A DNA stretch of 64,000 bases from Archivesica marissinica (lineage: Eukaryota; Mollusca; Bivalvia; Venerida; Vesicomyidae), in assembly GCA_014843695.1 (NCBI GenBank), contig CM026404.1, positions 53,390,833 to 53,454,832 of the forward strand. Direction: 5' to 3'. Position 1 is the stretch's first letter. Each line of letters begins with the position of its first letter. The translations under genes and the position numbers were made by a program. Positions 47,301 to 54,828 of the stretch are shown here, piece by piece. The notes below the pieces were generated by a model. It had not been told where the DNA came from. It searched no databases and saw only the letters and a program-made list of their open reading frames with translations.

Positions 47301-49106
47301 ATCCCATTATGTGTAGCCTAAAAATACCTTAAACAGAGGTAAATATAAAGAAATATGTGTTTGTTTTTGTAAAATGAGAAATGTCATCGTCTGCTCAGGA
47401 AGGTCACGTGCTAGTTACGCGACAATGTCACAATGCGCATTTTACAGGTCAGTTCAAATATAGTGTTCCTCTTACAGCTTTTTAACATTTTCTTCAAAAT
47501 GACGCCATGTTGAGATCACAAGCGAGTGAAAGTGTATTTTATTTAACATTTGTTATGCAATCTCAGTTTAGAAAATTTCATTAAATGAAGAAATGATCAC
47601 TTTACTTTGTAATATTATTTCACCTGCTGTAAAACAGACTGACAAAAAGCTATTCACGGAAAAACCTTAGACGGCCGATTACCGGTACGCCAATGGTAAT
47701 ATGTCGATACAATGGTTCATTGCTACAATAAACTGTCCAGTCACTGGATCAAAATACCGTAATCTAACATGACTTGGTGTTTAAATGGATATGTTTATTT
47801 CTAATTAAAAATGAAATCAGCCATGCAAAGCTTAACTTTGAAGTAATATTAAATTCTTGTTCATAAAACGAAATTGCACTGTGTATGATAGTATGCGAGT
47901 GCGAGCACGTTTAATAAAATATGCACACGTCATTTACGCACATAATTATTTATAAAACCGAAATTGGTTAATACTGAATTTGTAACGAATACAATATCTT
48001 GATTAGCCTGGGTGCCAATGTCAATTTTTTGGCAAAATGACATTATGATCAGAAACTCAATACGGCTCAATTAACGGGTTTTTGTGTTTGATTAACTCTT
48101 TCACCGCCAATGTCGCATAAAAGCGACTTTGCAAAAAAAGCAGAGAACCCGATCAGATAGAACAGAATGTGCCATCTGACCAGGTTGTATTCTGATTGCT
48201 TTTCAGAAAGTGGAGCTGCATTACTCCTGTCCGAATAGCAAACAGCATAGATCGGCTGATCTGGATCTATGCTGTTTGCACATGCTCTGAATTTATTCGG
48301 CGCTGAAAGAGTTAATATATTTATATAACTGACCAGGCAAAATATATCAACGCCTGTTCCCAGGCTATTGCTTGATAGCAAACCGCTGTATACATTGGGA
48401 CAGTCGTCTTTTCAATGCTATATATAAAACTGTTTTTTGTTTTTGTTTTGGTTTTCAACCCGAAACCATTTGTGCAGACCCCAATCGTTTCTGGAATAAC
48501 CCAGTGCGCAGCACATTCTGAATAAATATCTCAGGGTTTTTACAAAAGTAGACACAGACGGATATGTAGTCCAGTGGTAACACGCTGGACTGGTAATACA
48601 GGGATCGCAGGTTCGATCCCCCGTCTGACCCTAATAAAATTAACAGTCTTTCAGATCATGATGGGACGTTAAACCGAGGTCTCGTGTCGGTGCTTTACAC
48701 CGTGCACGTAAACGAACCAGAGGAGATTCTGGAATGGGTCTCCAATGTCTGTATCCTCCAAAAGCTAACATAACTAATCTCTTCAGGAGGCGTCGCTCAT
48801 ATGGGCAACCGGTAGCGACGATAAATAAACGTAACAAAATAAAATTTAAAAAAGTAGAACAAAGAGTAAAACTTACCTATCTCCTACGCCATTAATATAT
48901 ATTCCATATTTTTTGATAGATACTCTATCCAGACGACCCGGTACATGCAGCTCTCGTCCAGACTTTAGTGGGTATACAAACACCGCTGAAACCTGTCCCA
49001 CATATTGTTTGCGTTCTCGGCACCCCATCCACCGAAGGACCGCGTATTTGAGAGTGGAACATGCAGTTAAAGCTAAGAACACCGTGGCTTCAGGGCTTAT
49101 ACCCAT
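32244..49106 (-). CDS. MTARC: Mitochondrial amidoxime-reducing component (mARC), MOSC-domain protein, complete in 7 exons
   Basis: Molybdenum-cofactor enzyme of the outer mitochondrial membrane that reduces N-hydroxylated compounds with cytochrome b5 and its reductase. Exons: 48877-49106, 42048-42221, 40839-41013, 40339-40479, 37493-37557, 33328-33402 and 32244-32355. Every junction is GT-AG and all phases agree. The sum is 972 bp, 323 residues plus stop, close to animal mARC length. Visible: N-terminal anchor (residues 7-27), MOSC_N domain (VFVYPLKSG; HWLVTKDGNMWTMRQNARL), then the MOSC domain (SSLADLNKRLEKPL, FRPNVMVAGSDAYDE) and the Cys expected to bind molybdenum (C263 in TRCLITTIDPETG, aligned with Cys273 of human mARC1 from memory), ending EGVIKVGDPVYVI. 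Introns 1, 4 and 5 are mostly tandem arrays. Start: the ATG just before the anchor. mARC1 versus mARC2 cannot be distinguished. Confidence 0.95.
32545..32833 (-). mobile_element. SINE family A, full-length (minus) in mARC intron 6
   Basis: Full element from tRNA-like head (ACGGATCTGTAGCCCAGTGG on the minus strand) to the 3' stem-loop and GTAAAACACAC tail. It is flanked by a perfect 15-bp target duplication, GTGACTGACATCGTG, at 32530-32544 and 32834-32848. Confidence 0.95.
32849..33127. other. mARC intron 6 sequence, nothing recognised
   Basis: AT-rich intron sequence with a short TATATATA run near 33100. No coding or repeat structure seen apart from the fold-back that follows. Confidence 0.4.
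33128..33182. repeat. Short fold-back (hairpin) in mARC intron 6
   Basis: Arms of about 24 bp (AACTAATTCATCAATACTTA-CCCT and AGGG-TAAGTTTTGATGAATTAACT) around a 6-nt loop, with two mismatches. Possibly a minimal MITE. Confidence 0.75.
33328..33402 (-). CDS. MTARC: mARC exon 6
   Basis: 75 bp, acceptor ATATTTCAG before TTGTCTT, donor CTTAAAAA before GTAATA. Begins with the base completing Arg262, then Cys263, the putative molybdenum ligand, and LITTIDPETGTKDKDDQPLT. Too short to appear as a separate open frame; found by its similarity to the family motif and its phase fit. Confidence 0.93.
33447..37475. repeat. 28-bp tandem array filling mARC intron 5, about 144 units
   Basis: Unit CCTATCATTGACTACATTCT-CACAAAAC (27-28 bp), with CATATC and CTTTG variants. 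It contains a large internal duplication: about 33541-35120 recurs at about 35147-36730 (offset 1606-1607 bp) with identical derived open frames. It begins about 45 bp from exon 6 and ends about 18 bp from exon 5. The open frames on both strands are by-products of a stop-free unit. Confidence 0.96.
37493..37557 (-). CDS. MTARC: mARC exon 5, wedged between two arrays
   Basis: 65 bp, acceptor ATACTTCAG before GACACATGG, donor CACACG before GTGAGT. Codes DTWREVYFGDNTKVSYVDKC-TR in phase 0 to 2, exactly joining DAYDE of exon 4 to the CLITTIDP of exon 6. It matches the W-x-E-x-x-x-G-D...C-x-R-C stretch of mARC proteins. The flanking unique intron is under 20 bp on each side. Confidence 0.92.
37563..39612. 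repeat. 33/34-bp tandem array in mARC intron 4, about 61 units
   Basis: Unit AATATACAAGTGACTGTCCG-TGAATATATTGTAT. The first dozen units (about 37590-37990) are 33 bp (ATATGTATAA), then most are 34 bp (ATATTGTATAA). The last six or so (from about 39390) are diverged 33-bp units (GATTATCAGTGAATATATTT). Its first unit supplies the 3' splice-site region of exon 5. Confidence 0.96.
39888..40137. repeat. Dispersed 250-bp repeat, copy 2
   Basis: Same-orientation diverged copy of 27926-28186 (shared stretches such as ACATACAGTCTGTTCATTTA and CCACTGTGAAGAGGTATTCA). It lies in mARC intron 4. No terminal inverted repeat or coding signal seen. Confidence 0.8.
40339..40479 (-). CDS. MTARC: mARC exon 4
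   Basis: 141 bp, 47 codons, phase 0 at both ends. Acceptor TGTTTCAG before ATAGTTTTT, donor GATGAG before GTAAGA. Codes IVFQEFCHCMIMCESSLADL, NKRLEKPL and FRPNVMVAGSDAYDE. The nearer internal CAG (before GAGTTTTG) would shorten the domain by four residues compared with the family, so the upstream acceptor was chosen. Confidence 0.94.
40635..40726 (-). mobile_element. tRNA-like SINE head (minus) in mARC intron 3
   Basis: On the minus strand GGGCATCCGTGGTCGAGTGG-TTAAGG (box A) and ATGTTCGAATCCCACTGGAG (box B), about 85 nt apart, Ser/Leu-like in size. It looks like a family-B-related SINE head. A functional tRNA was not supported, as a paired acceptor stem was not evident. Confidence 0.6.
40839..41013 (-). 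CDS. MTARC: mARC exon 3
   Basis: 175 bp, acceptor CTGACAG before TGTGAAG, donor GACAAG before GTTAGT. The first base completes Ile135. Codes VKLTPQPAADCGDKAAAWVC (the family's D-C-G-x-x-A-A-x-W motif), NYSAPSLTKRLACKVHKDWP and ends DYDK. Confidence 0.94.
41270..41540 (+). mobile_element. SINE family B, full-length in mARC intron 2
   Basis: Head CCGCCTCCGTGGTCGAGTGG, box B GGGTCCGAGCCCCG, full body, GCAGGCGTAAAACCC and a short (CTATAA)n tail. Flanked by a 12-bp target duplication TATTATTGTATG at 41258-41269 and 41541-41552. Confidence 0.93.
41653..41915. mobile_element. Family C SINE copy with an inverted family C tail
   Basis: 41653-41699 is the minus-strand 3' tail of family C (TTTATTTTAGCTCGATTGCG-AAACAAG). 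A plus-strand copy, box B GCGTTCGAGTCCCGCTGGAG to AACTTGTTTCGCAATCGG, directly follows to about 41915. The head lacks its first bases. Confidence 0.8.
42048..42221 (-). CDS. MTARC: mARC exon 2
   Basis: 174 bp, acceptor CTATTTCAG before ACACTGG, donor GTCAT before GTAAGA. Completes Arg77 and codes HWLVTKDGNMWTMRQNARLT, then LINTCIEDNHLRLDSHGMD and PILEPENLVTV, the second half of the MOSC_N beta-barrel. Confidence 0.95.
42283..42576 (+). mobile_element. SINE family A, full-length, bordering the 35-bp array
   Basis: Complete family-A element with GGTTCGATCCCCCGTCTGAC and the 3' stem-loop, ending GTAAAACACACACACA. Target duplication TGGATGTA at 42275-42282 and 42577-42584. The 35-bp array starts within that duplication. 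Confidence 0.92.
42577..46748. repeat. 35-bp tandem array in mARC intron 1, about 119 units
   Basis: Unit TATGTATAGTACTGCTGTAT-GGGATACACGACCAG with single-base variants and a few 1-3 bp indels near 42740-42800. Larger blocks are duplicated inside it: about 43960-44230 recurs at 44518-44787 (offset about 559 bp), and blocks near 42780-43030 recur about 300 bp on. Three stop-free minus frames give open frames up to 694 codons, which are artefacts. Confidence 0.96.
46749..46915 (-). mobile_element. Old, diverged SINE family A fragment (minus)
   Basis: CCCATATGAGCGACGC, AGTGCAATGATACA, GTGTAAAGCACCGACACTAG and CGAAAGACTATGATATTAGT match the family-A body in reverse. The tail end faces the 35-bp array, so family-A copies flank that array in opposite orientation. 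Confidence 0.75.
46916..48091. other. mARC intron 1, unique sequence
   Basis: No exon or repeat recognised. A perfect palindrome ATGACGTCAT (CRE-type) lies at 47158-47167 and a CACGTG E-box near 47129. No further evidence of a promoter. Confidence 0.4.
48096..48311. mobile_element. MITE with TTAA target duplication and internal hairpin
   Basis: 216 bp, ends CTCTTTCACCGCC and GGCGCTGAAAGAG (inverted), flanked by TTAA at 48092-48095 and 48312-48315, a piggyBac-like target choice. Inside, GCAAACAGCATAGATC (48238-48253) is perfectly complementary to 48264-48279 with a 10-nt loop. Confidence 0.85.
48553..48849 (+). mobile_element. SINE family A, full-length, next to mARC exon 1
   Basis: Complete family-A element (head CAGACGGATATGTAGTCCAG, box B, 3' stem-loop) with target duplication AAAAGTAGA at 48544-48552 and 48850-48858. 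It sits in intron 1 about 20 bp from the exon-1 donor. Confidence 0.93.
48877..49106 (-). CDS. MTARC: mARC exon 1
   Basis: 230 bp from ATG (49104-49106) to the donor GGAGATAG before GTAAGT. Codes a short N-terminus with a hydrophobic anchor (ATVFLALTACSTLKYAVLRW), then QVSAVFVYPLKSGRELHV and YINGVGD; the YPLKS motif matches YPVKS of MOSC_N domains. Upstream promoter elements were not identified. Confidence 0.93.
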
Positions 49107-49329
49107 GTTACTGAAAGGATGTATAACTGTAGCTGTCCTATTTACTTAGTGATTTCACTCTTAATATCATCGGATATACTTTTGATAACGTCGGACATAA
49201 TACAATACAGTATGCTAACGGTAAGCATAAATGTTCTCCATGGCTGACTGATCAACGTACACTACTGTAGTATAGCTTTTGACACGTACGTAAATGGTTG
49301 TAATGTTACGGAACGCAGGCGCGTCAAGC

Positions 49330-49567
49330 GTGTGTGATTTACGTTTATTTATCGTCGCTACCGGTTACCCATATGAACGACGCCTCCTGAAGAGAGTAGT
49401 CATTTTAGATGTTTGGGGGATAGTGCAATGATACAGATGGAGACCCATTCCAGAGTCTCCTCTGGTTCTTTTACGTGCACGGTGTAAAGCACCGACATGA
49501 GACCTCGGTTTAATGTCCCAATTGAAATACTGTTAATTTGATTAGGGTCAGACGGGGGATCGAACCT
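49330..49567 (-). mobile_element. SINE family A, 5'-truncated (minus)
   Basis: 3' tail, stem-loop and body up to box B (GGGGGATCGAACCTGC) on the plus strand; the box-A half is missing. Target duplication GCGCGTCAAGC at 49319-49329 and 49568-49578. It lies about 220 bp upstream of mARC exon 1. Confidence 0.92.
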
Positions 49568-49671
49568 GCGCGTCAAGCTAATGTCACTGCACTTTTTATA
49601 TGGAACACAGTGACTACAATAGTACGCTAATCCACGTCGTGCATTAATGACATGCATAATAACATTTAAAT

Positions 49672-49885
49672 GGTAGTCGTGAGTGCGCAGTGATAGCGCG
49701 TTCGCTTCTGGTGCGAAAGACCCGGAGTTCGAGCGCCACTGGAGCCGTTATGATTCTGTCCTTAGGCAAGGCATTTCAATTGCACGTTGCCTCGTGGCGA
49801 TGGATTCCATCAGGAATGAGGTCTCGAAAGTGATTAATATAAGTTGTAAGAACTTGTTTTCGCAATCGAACTAAAATAAGCATTT
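49672..49885 (+). mobile_element. SINE family C copy
   Basis: GTAGTCGTGAGTGCGCAGTG, box B GGAGTTCGAGCGCCACTGG, TTAGGCAAGGCATTTCAATT, GATGGATTCCATCAGGAATG and tail AAGAACTTGTTTTCGCAATC. Confidence 0.87.
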
Positions 49886-50642
49886 AGCAGTGGTGTAGCT
49901 GTCTATACGCCACAACGCCCGGGCGTGCACATGACTAGAATGGCATGAACAAACTACATACATGTACATGTATAATTCATCTTAGTATTGAAGATCCTAG
50001 AAGGGCTTAATGTAATGTTGTTAGAACTTGTTGCCCAACCCATTTGCTTTTGTTATGTTGTATTATCATTGAGTAACTATATTCATGTATATATAGGCAA
50101 TAAAATATGGTTAAATTAAAAATTGAAGCTCAACATTTGATGACATATTTTTTTAAAAACGTTATCATTAATACATAGTTCACACGACATGTGAAAATAC
50201 TCAAAATAGTCAAACACACTGATAAGATCTTATCTTGGCAGCCATTTTGACTGGCAAGTTATATAAACGGCAATTTCATGATTTTACTAGTAATTCTTTA
50301 ATTGCTATAACTTTATTAATTTTGGTTTCTTAATATAAAATTTGGTATGATTTTAAAGGTATTGAAATGCACTTTTTAAATATTAATTTATTTTTTGACA
50401 ATGATGTATGGATTATAAATTATAAGAACTTACGTGCACCTATTTTTGAAAGTCTATTTTCACAGTTGAAATATTAATATACAGGTAAATTATTATTTAT
50501 TCGTTTATATTGATACGAAATTTGTGAAATGATACAAAAATATGTCCATTGGGAGCTTTCCAACAATGTATGAACCATGGTGATGGGATGAAAAATAAAT
50601 AGTTTATGGAAAAAACAAAATTACGCTATTATATATTATATA
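49886..50642. other. AT-rich intergenic, no gene seen
   Basis: Only short open frames. A perfect 14-bp palindrome GATAAGATCTTATC at 50221-50234 is the one notable motif. Confidence 0.4.
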
Positions 50643-51627
50643 TAGGGATGGCAACGAATAGCGATTTTGGTATTCGATTATTCGGTCGGGAAGGTATTCG
50701 AATATTCGAATATTTGATAGAATAGAATTCTATCAAATACTCAAAATCACTCAAACTCTTATAAAAAATGCGTAAATGTCATATTCCTATAAGGCCATGC
50801 AAATATGACGACGACTCATTCAGTTATTGTTATCGGGCACTGTACATTGGTTTAAACATTGTTTATTCTAACATTTTACATATAAATTAACAGCAGTATA
50901 CTGAAAGGGACTAGAACGAAAGAAAAAACATGCATAGTTCTTTTCCCTATCAATTGATTTATATACAAAAAGCAGGAGAATAATATATATAACAATGAAT
51001 ATACGTGAAATCTATTCTAGGTATATGCTAGAGAATTTCAGGAGTTATTGTATTAGTGAGTCAATATAGTTTTGGATGTTAAAAGGAAAATGGCTAATAT
51101 TTAAAGGAATATTTAAAGAAAGCTCAAGAACGTGAACTATAAAATTGGAGCTCGAGAATAAGATATTAGTATAACGAAAAGTGGTTGAATAGGATATACA
51201 TTCATATACGTGGGTGTTTTCACAAATAAAACCACACGTTATTTAAAATTGTATGATACAGGTACGTGTGGGTAGATGTTGTTGCAAAGAGTCTGTAATA
51301 TGTCATTCTCTGTCTAAACAGTGTTGACATCATAATTAAATAATACCTACCTTAACACCTACTGTACTTATCCGATTACATGGTGTATCTATTAACACCT
51401 GCCATGGATGCAACCACAACATTTATTCACACATCCTGGAGCGATTTCTTTTGTATTGGAAGGTGTTATGATGGTTTCAAAGGAAAATAAAGTATCTGAT
51501 TTATGACAGTTTATTTCATTTTTGCAAATATAATATTTTCCCCGAATATTCGAATACTGGAATAGTATTCGGATATTCGGATGTCCGAGCGAATATTCGA
51601 ATAATCGCATATTCGTTGACATCCCTA
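50643..51627. mobile_element. hAT-like non-autonomous DNA transposon, 985 bp
   Basis: Terminal inverted repeats TAGGGATGGCAACGAATA and, from the right end, TAGGGATGTCAACGAATA, extending into TTCGAATATTCG-rich sub-terminal repeats. Flanked on both sides by the same 8-bp ATTATATA (50635-50642 and 51628-51635), the target size of hAT elements. No transposase coding region was recognised inside, so it must rely on another copy. Confidence 0.9.
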
Positions 51628-51942
51628 ATTATATATAATATCTGATCAACTTTGCCACAGTAGGAAGGATGACGTCACACGATGTATTCATAAAATGTAG
51701 ATCTAGCAAAAAATGTGCTGGTGATTTTACCAAAATATTACTTTGGAAAATAAAGCAGAGCTCACCTGATGTGTTCTAAAATCAACAAAATATTTTGGGG
51801 ACATGCCCCCAAAACCATTGCTCACCAATTCAGTACCAGCTACGCCACTGTATAGTAACTTACATGATACCCTCCCATTTATTTATATTTACTTGATAAA
51901 GTTACAATCATCAGCATACAACATAAACACACACCTGTCACC
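51628..51942. other. Intergenic, nothing recognised
   Basis: About 315 bp of unique sequence with no supported feature. Confidence 0.35.
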
Positions 51943-52092
51943 ACAGACGCTTGGGGTTCAAAACCAAATTATTTTTTTAAAATAACATTTAATGACACCT
52001 TGATATCATTTTGAAATATGCTTGGATATGACCTACATATATATATAGTGTTTATCAAAATGTTATTTTAAAAATGGTTTTGAAACGTCTGT
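51943..52092. mobile_element. Short MITE, 150 bp
   Basis: Left end ACAGACGCTTGGGGTTCAAA and right end (inverted) ACAGACGTTTCAAAACCA; the pairing continues through TTTTAAAATAACATTT on each side. A 3-bp ACC flanks both ends. Related sequences occur at 32024, 52300 and 54420. Confidence 0.8.
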
Positions 52093-52299
52093 ACCTCTAA
52101 CTAACGACACGTGGATGTTCAGCTGTAAACTACCAAGTTATCGGGTTCGCTATATAGCTATAACGTTCATAAACGCAAACTTGTAAACTTACCATTTACG
52201 CCTATATAGATGTGATTGACACATTTTTATGCCATTAATTTTAATAAAACCTGCTAAAAGTGACGTACGTACATTAATACATGTATCACTTGTTACCGA

Positions 52300-52490
52300 A
52301 TATCGGAGCTACCACAGACGCGTGTTGTCTGAACAAATAGTTGCGGGTTCAAAACCACAAAAACTAACAACCTTTTTTTGTTTGGTTTTTAAGAACATCT
52401 TGATAGTGACGGGGTTTTATTTTTTTAAATTGTTTGGAATGGCGTAATCATGTTTCATGTATAGTGTCAAGCCGTTAGTGTACCACAGTG
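52300..52490. mobile_element. Diverged copy of the 51943 MITE family
   Basis: ACCACAGACGCGTGTTGTC, GGGTTCAAAACCACAAAA and CTTGATAGTGACGGGGTTTT match the family. The right end is less clear. Confidence 0.5.
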
Positions 52491-52513
52491 TTCTTAAAAA
52501 CAAAAAATAAGTT

Positions 52514-52616
52514 GTTTACTTACTATAATATGACCATAGGACCACACATCTTTTTTTGCCCTATGGTCATACATGTATAGTAGGTAATGTTTACTACTAT
52601 ATGACCATAGGGCAAA
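52514..52616. repeat. Three-armed inverted repeat around CCCTATGGTCATA
   Basis: TTTGCCCTATGGTCATAC (from about 52555) is complementary to TATGACCATAGGGCAAA (ending 52616), and a further copy of the second arm (ACTATAATATGACCATAGG) precedes at 52521-52540. Confidence 0.7.
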
Positions 52617-52620
52617 CACA

Positions 52621-53896
52621 AATAATGTGTGTCTTATGCCTGTGATCTCAGTATGTAATACAATAGTTATATTTATTAGACACAATACATAAAAAGCTGC
52701 TACATGTAAATTGATAAACCATATGGTTGGGCCACCCATTTGCCAACATTAGAAAACGACCAGTACCAGAATGAACCACACACGCTAAATAACGGATGGC
52801 CAAAAAATAATAATGAAAAACAGGTTGTTTTTTTCAATAGCATATAAACATGTGTGTCCGAGTTTATAAAGTCAGTCCGACCTATGCTAGTGAGCGATCT
52901 TCTCATTGAAAACGCAACTTTATACAGATTTCCCCCCAAATATTTGCATCAAAAACTGAATATTTCAACTAATAAACAAGCGTCGTATACGCGGTTTGCT
53001 GACATAACAACATAATGTAAACAGGGTCGACACACATGCGTAATACTACCTGTATATTATTCTGAATAACGAGATTTATGGTACAGGTATATCTCACTTT
53101 GTAATTAAATTTACTATCTCAAAGCAACAGTATCAAGCTTTAGTATTGACTACAATGACAACGAAATGTCAATTCGGTATATGAAATCCTACATTCATTT
53201 TTGAAACACTGTTTATTGATTCAATATTTGTGTTCGAATGTGTCGTAGTAATGCATTTATATGTGAAAAGCATTTTTGATTTGCTTTTTGCGATGTAATA
53301 TCACTTTAATAAATATGGTTTTATAAAATAAACCCCAAGTAAAGATTGCTCGATATTGGGGCCTCAAAAGAAACGACTATAAGCTTTTTCTTTGCCCAAG
53401 TCGGGATTCGAACCAATTATAAACAGATTATAAGGCATATATATAGCATTATTCATTTCCATTCTAACAAGTTTATCGTCTTGATAAAATCGTAGAATAG
53501 CACCCTTCTTTAACAGTGTGCTATTAATGTTACTTGTAATCGTTGTGAATAATAGTATTTGTATGATATTGATTGTATGCTGGCGAGAATATTGTATTTT
53601 CTTGTAGATAAAGGGAGGTAATTGAGTGATACAGTAATTAGTAGTTATATTTCGTGGTGTATTGTGAACATATTTTAAAATCGTATCTAAATTTTTCTAA
53701 CGAAATTAATGATTATATTTTTGTTTTTGTGTATAAGCACAGCAATTCTGTGCGTTTGGTGGTACTAGCATATAATTATGAACATATTTTAAAACGGTAA
53801 CTTTTTTTTCGGTTGTCATTTGTGTATGCGATTCTGCGCGTTTGGAACCAGTAGGCTATACCAGCATATAAATACATATTTTAAATGCTTATATAA
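52621..53896. other. Intergenic, no gene seen
   Basis: AT-rich. A box-B-like inverted GGATTCGAACC near 53405 hints at an old tRNA-derived fragment. Otherwise no repeat or coding signal recognised. Confidence 0.4.
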
Positions 53897-54189
53897 CGGA
53901 TCTGTAGTCCAGTGGTAACACGCTGGACTGGAAATCCAGGGCTCGCAGGTTTGATCCCCCGTCTGACCCTAATAAAATTAACAGACTTTCAGATGGGACG
54001 TTAAACCGAGGTCTCGTGTCGGTGCTTTACACCGTGCGCCACGTAAAAAAAACCCAGAGGAAACTCTGGAATGGGTCTCTGTCTGTATCATTGCACTATC
54101 CTCCAAAAATCTAAAATAACTAATTTCTTCAGGAGGCGTCGCTCATATGGGCAACCGGTAGCGACGATAAATAAACGTAAAACACACAC
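53897..54189 (+). mobile_element. SINE family A, full-length
   Basis: 293 bp, head CGGATCTGTAGTCCAGTGG, box B GGTTTGATCCCCCG, 3' stem-loop and GTAAAACACACAC tail. Perfect 10-bp target duplication GCTTATATAA at 53887-53896 and 54190-54199. Confidence 0.95.
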
Positions 54190-54199
54190 GCTTATATAA

Positions 54200-54828
54200 T
54201 GGTACCCCCAAACACATCAGATCACTATATGGGATTGGTGTGATAATAATTACTGCTATGTATTCGTATTATAGATATTAAAATCGTCCAATTGTTTTCA
54301 GGGAACTAGTTCCTCCAAGCTTTCAATGGTGTGCGCATAGAAATACAGGCTTGAGCTGGAGTGTGCATTATGCAGAGTGAGTTTTCAATCGTCCATCTAT
54401 TACATATGTATATTTAATAGGTTTAGTTGTTCTTGTTATATGTGCTTGAATATGGCCTACTCTTTGTGTATGTATAGCCTATGGTTTATCAAACTGTTCT
54501 TAAACAAAATTTAAAAAATGTTTTTTTAAACCGAAACCACTTGTCCAGACTACACTCGTCTGTGTATTTTCAAAATGATACCAACTTGAGTCTAAACTTG
54601 CAGTGCCGAGAAAAACGTTAACATATATACCTACATATATTGATCTATGCGGACCGGGTGGCGAGGTATGCGAACGCTGGTCTATATGTTCATGCCAATA
54701 TCCCTCCACTTTATATTGCAATGTTGGACTATTTAGATGACAATCTGCAGGTCAGGTCTTTCGTTGCATTAAATGTGCTACGTTCCTGCAAGTTGTGTGG
54801 AATATTGTTTCCTATTAAAAAGAGCTGT
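54200..54828. other. Intergenic with a MITE-like half element
   Basis: 54420-54570 carries motifs of the 51943 MITE family (TGCTTGAATATGGCCTAC, TTTTTTTAAACCGAAACCAC, CTCGTCTGTG). A 74-codon plus-strand open frame from 54640 was seen but shows no recognised domain. Confidence 0.4.
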
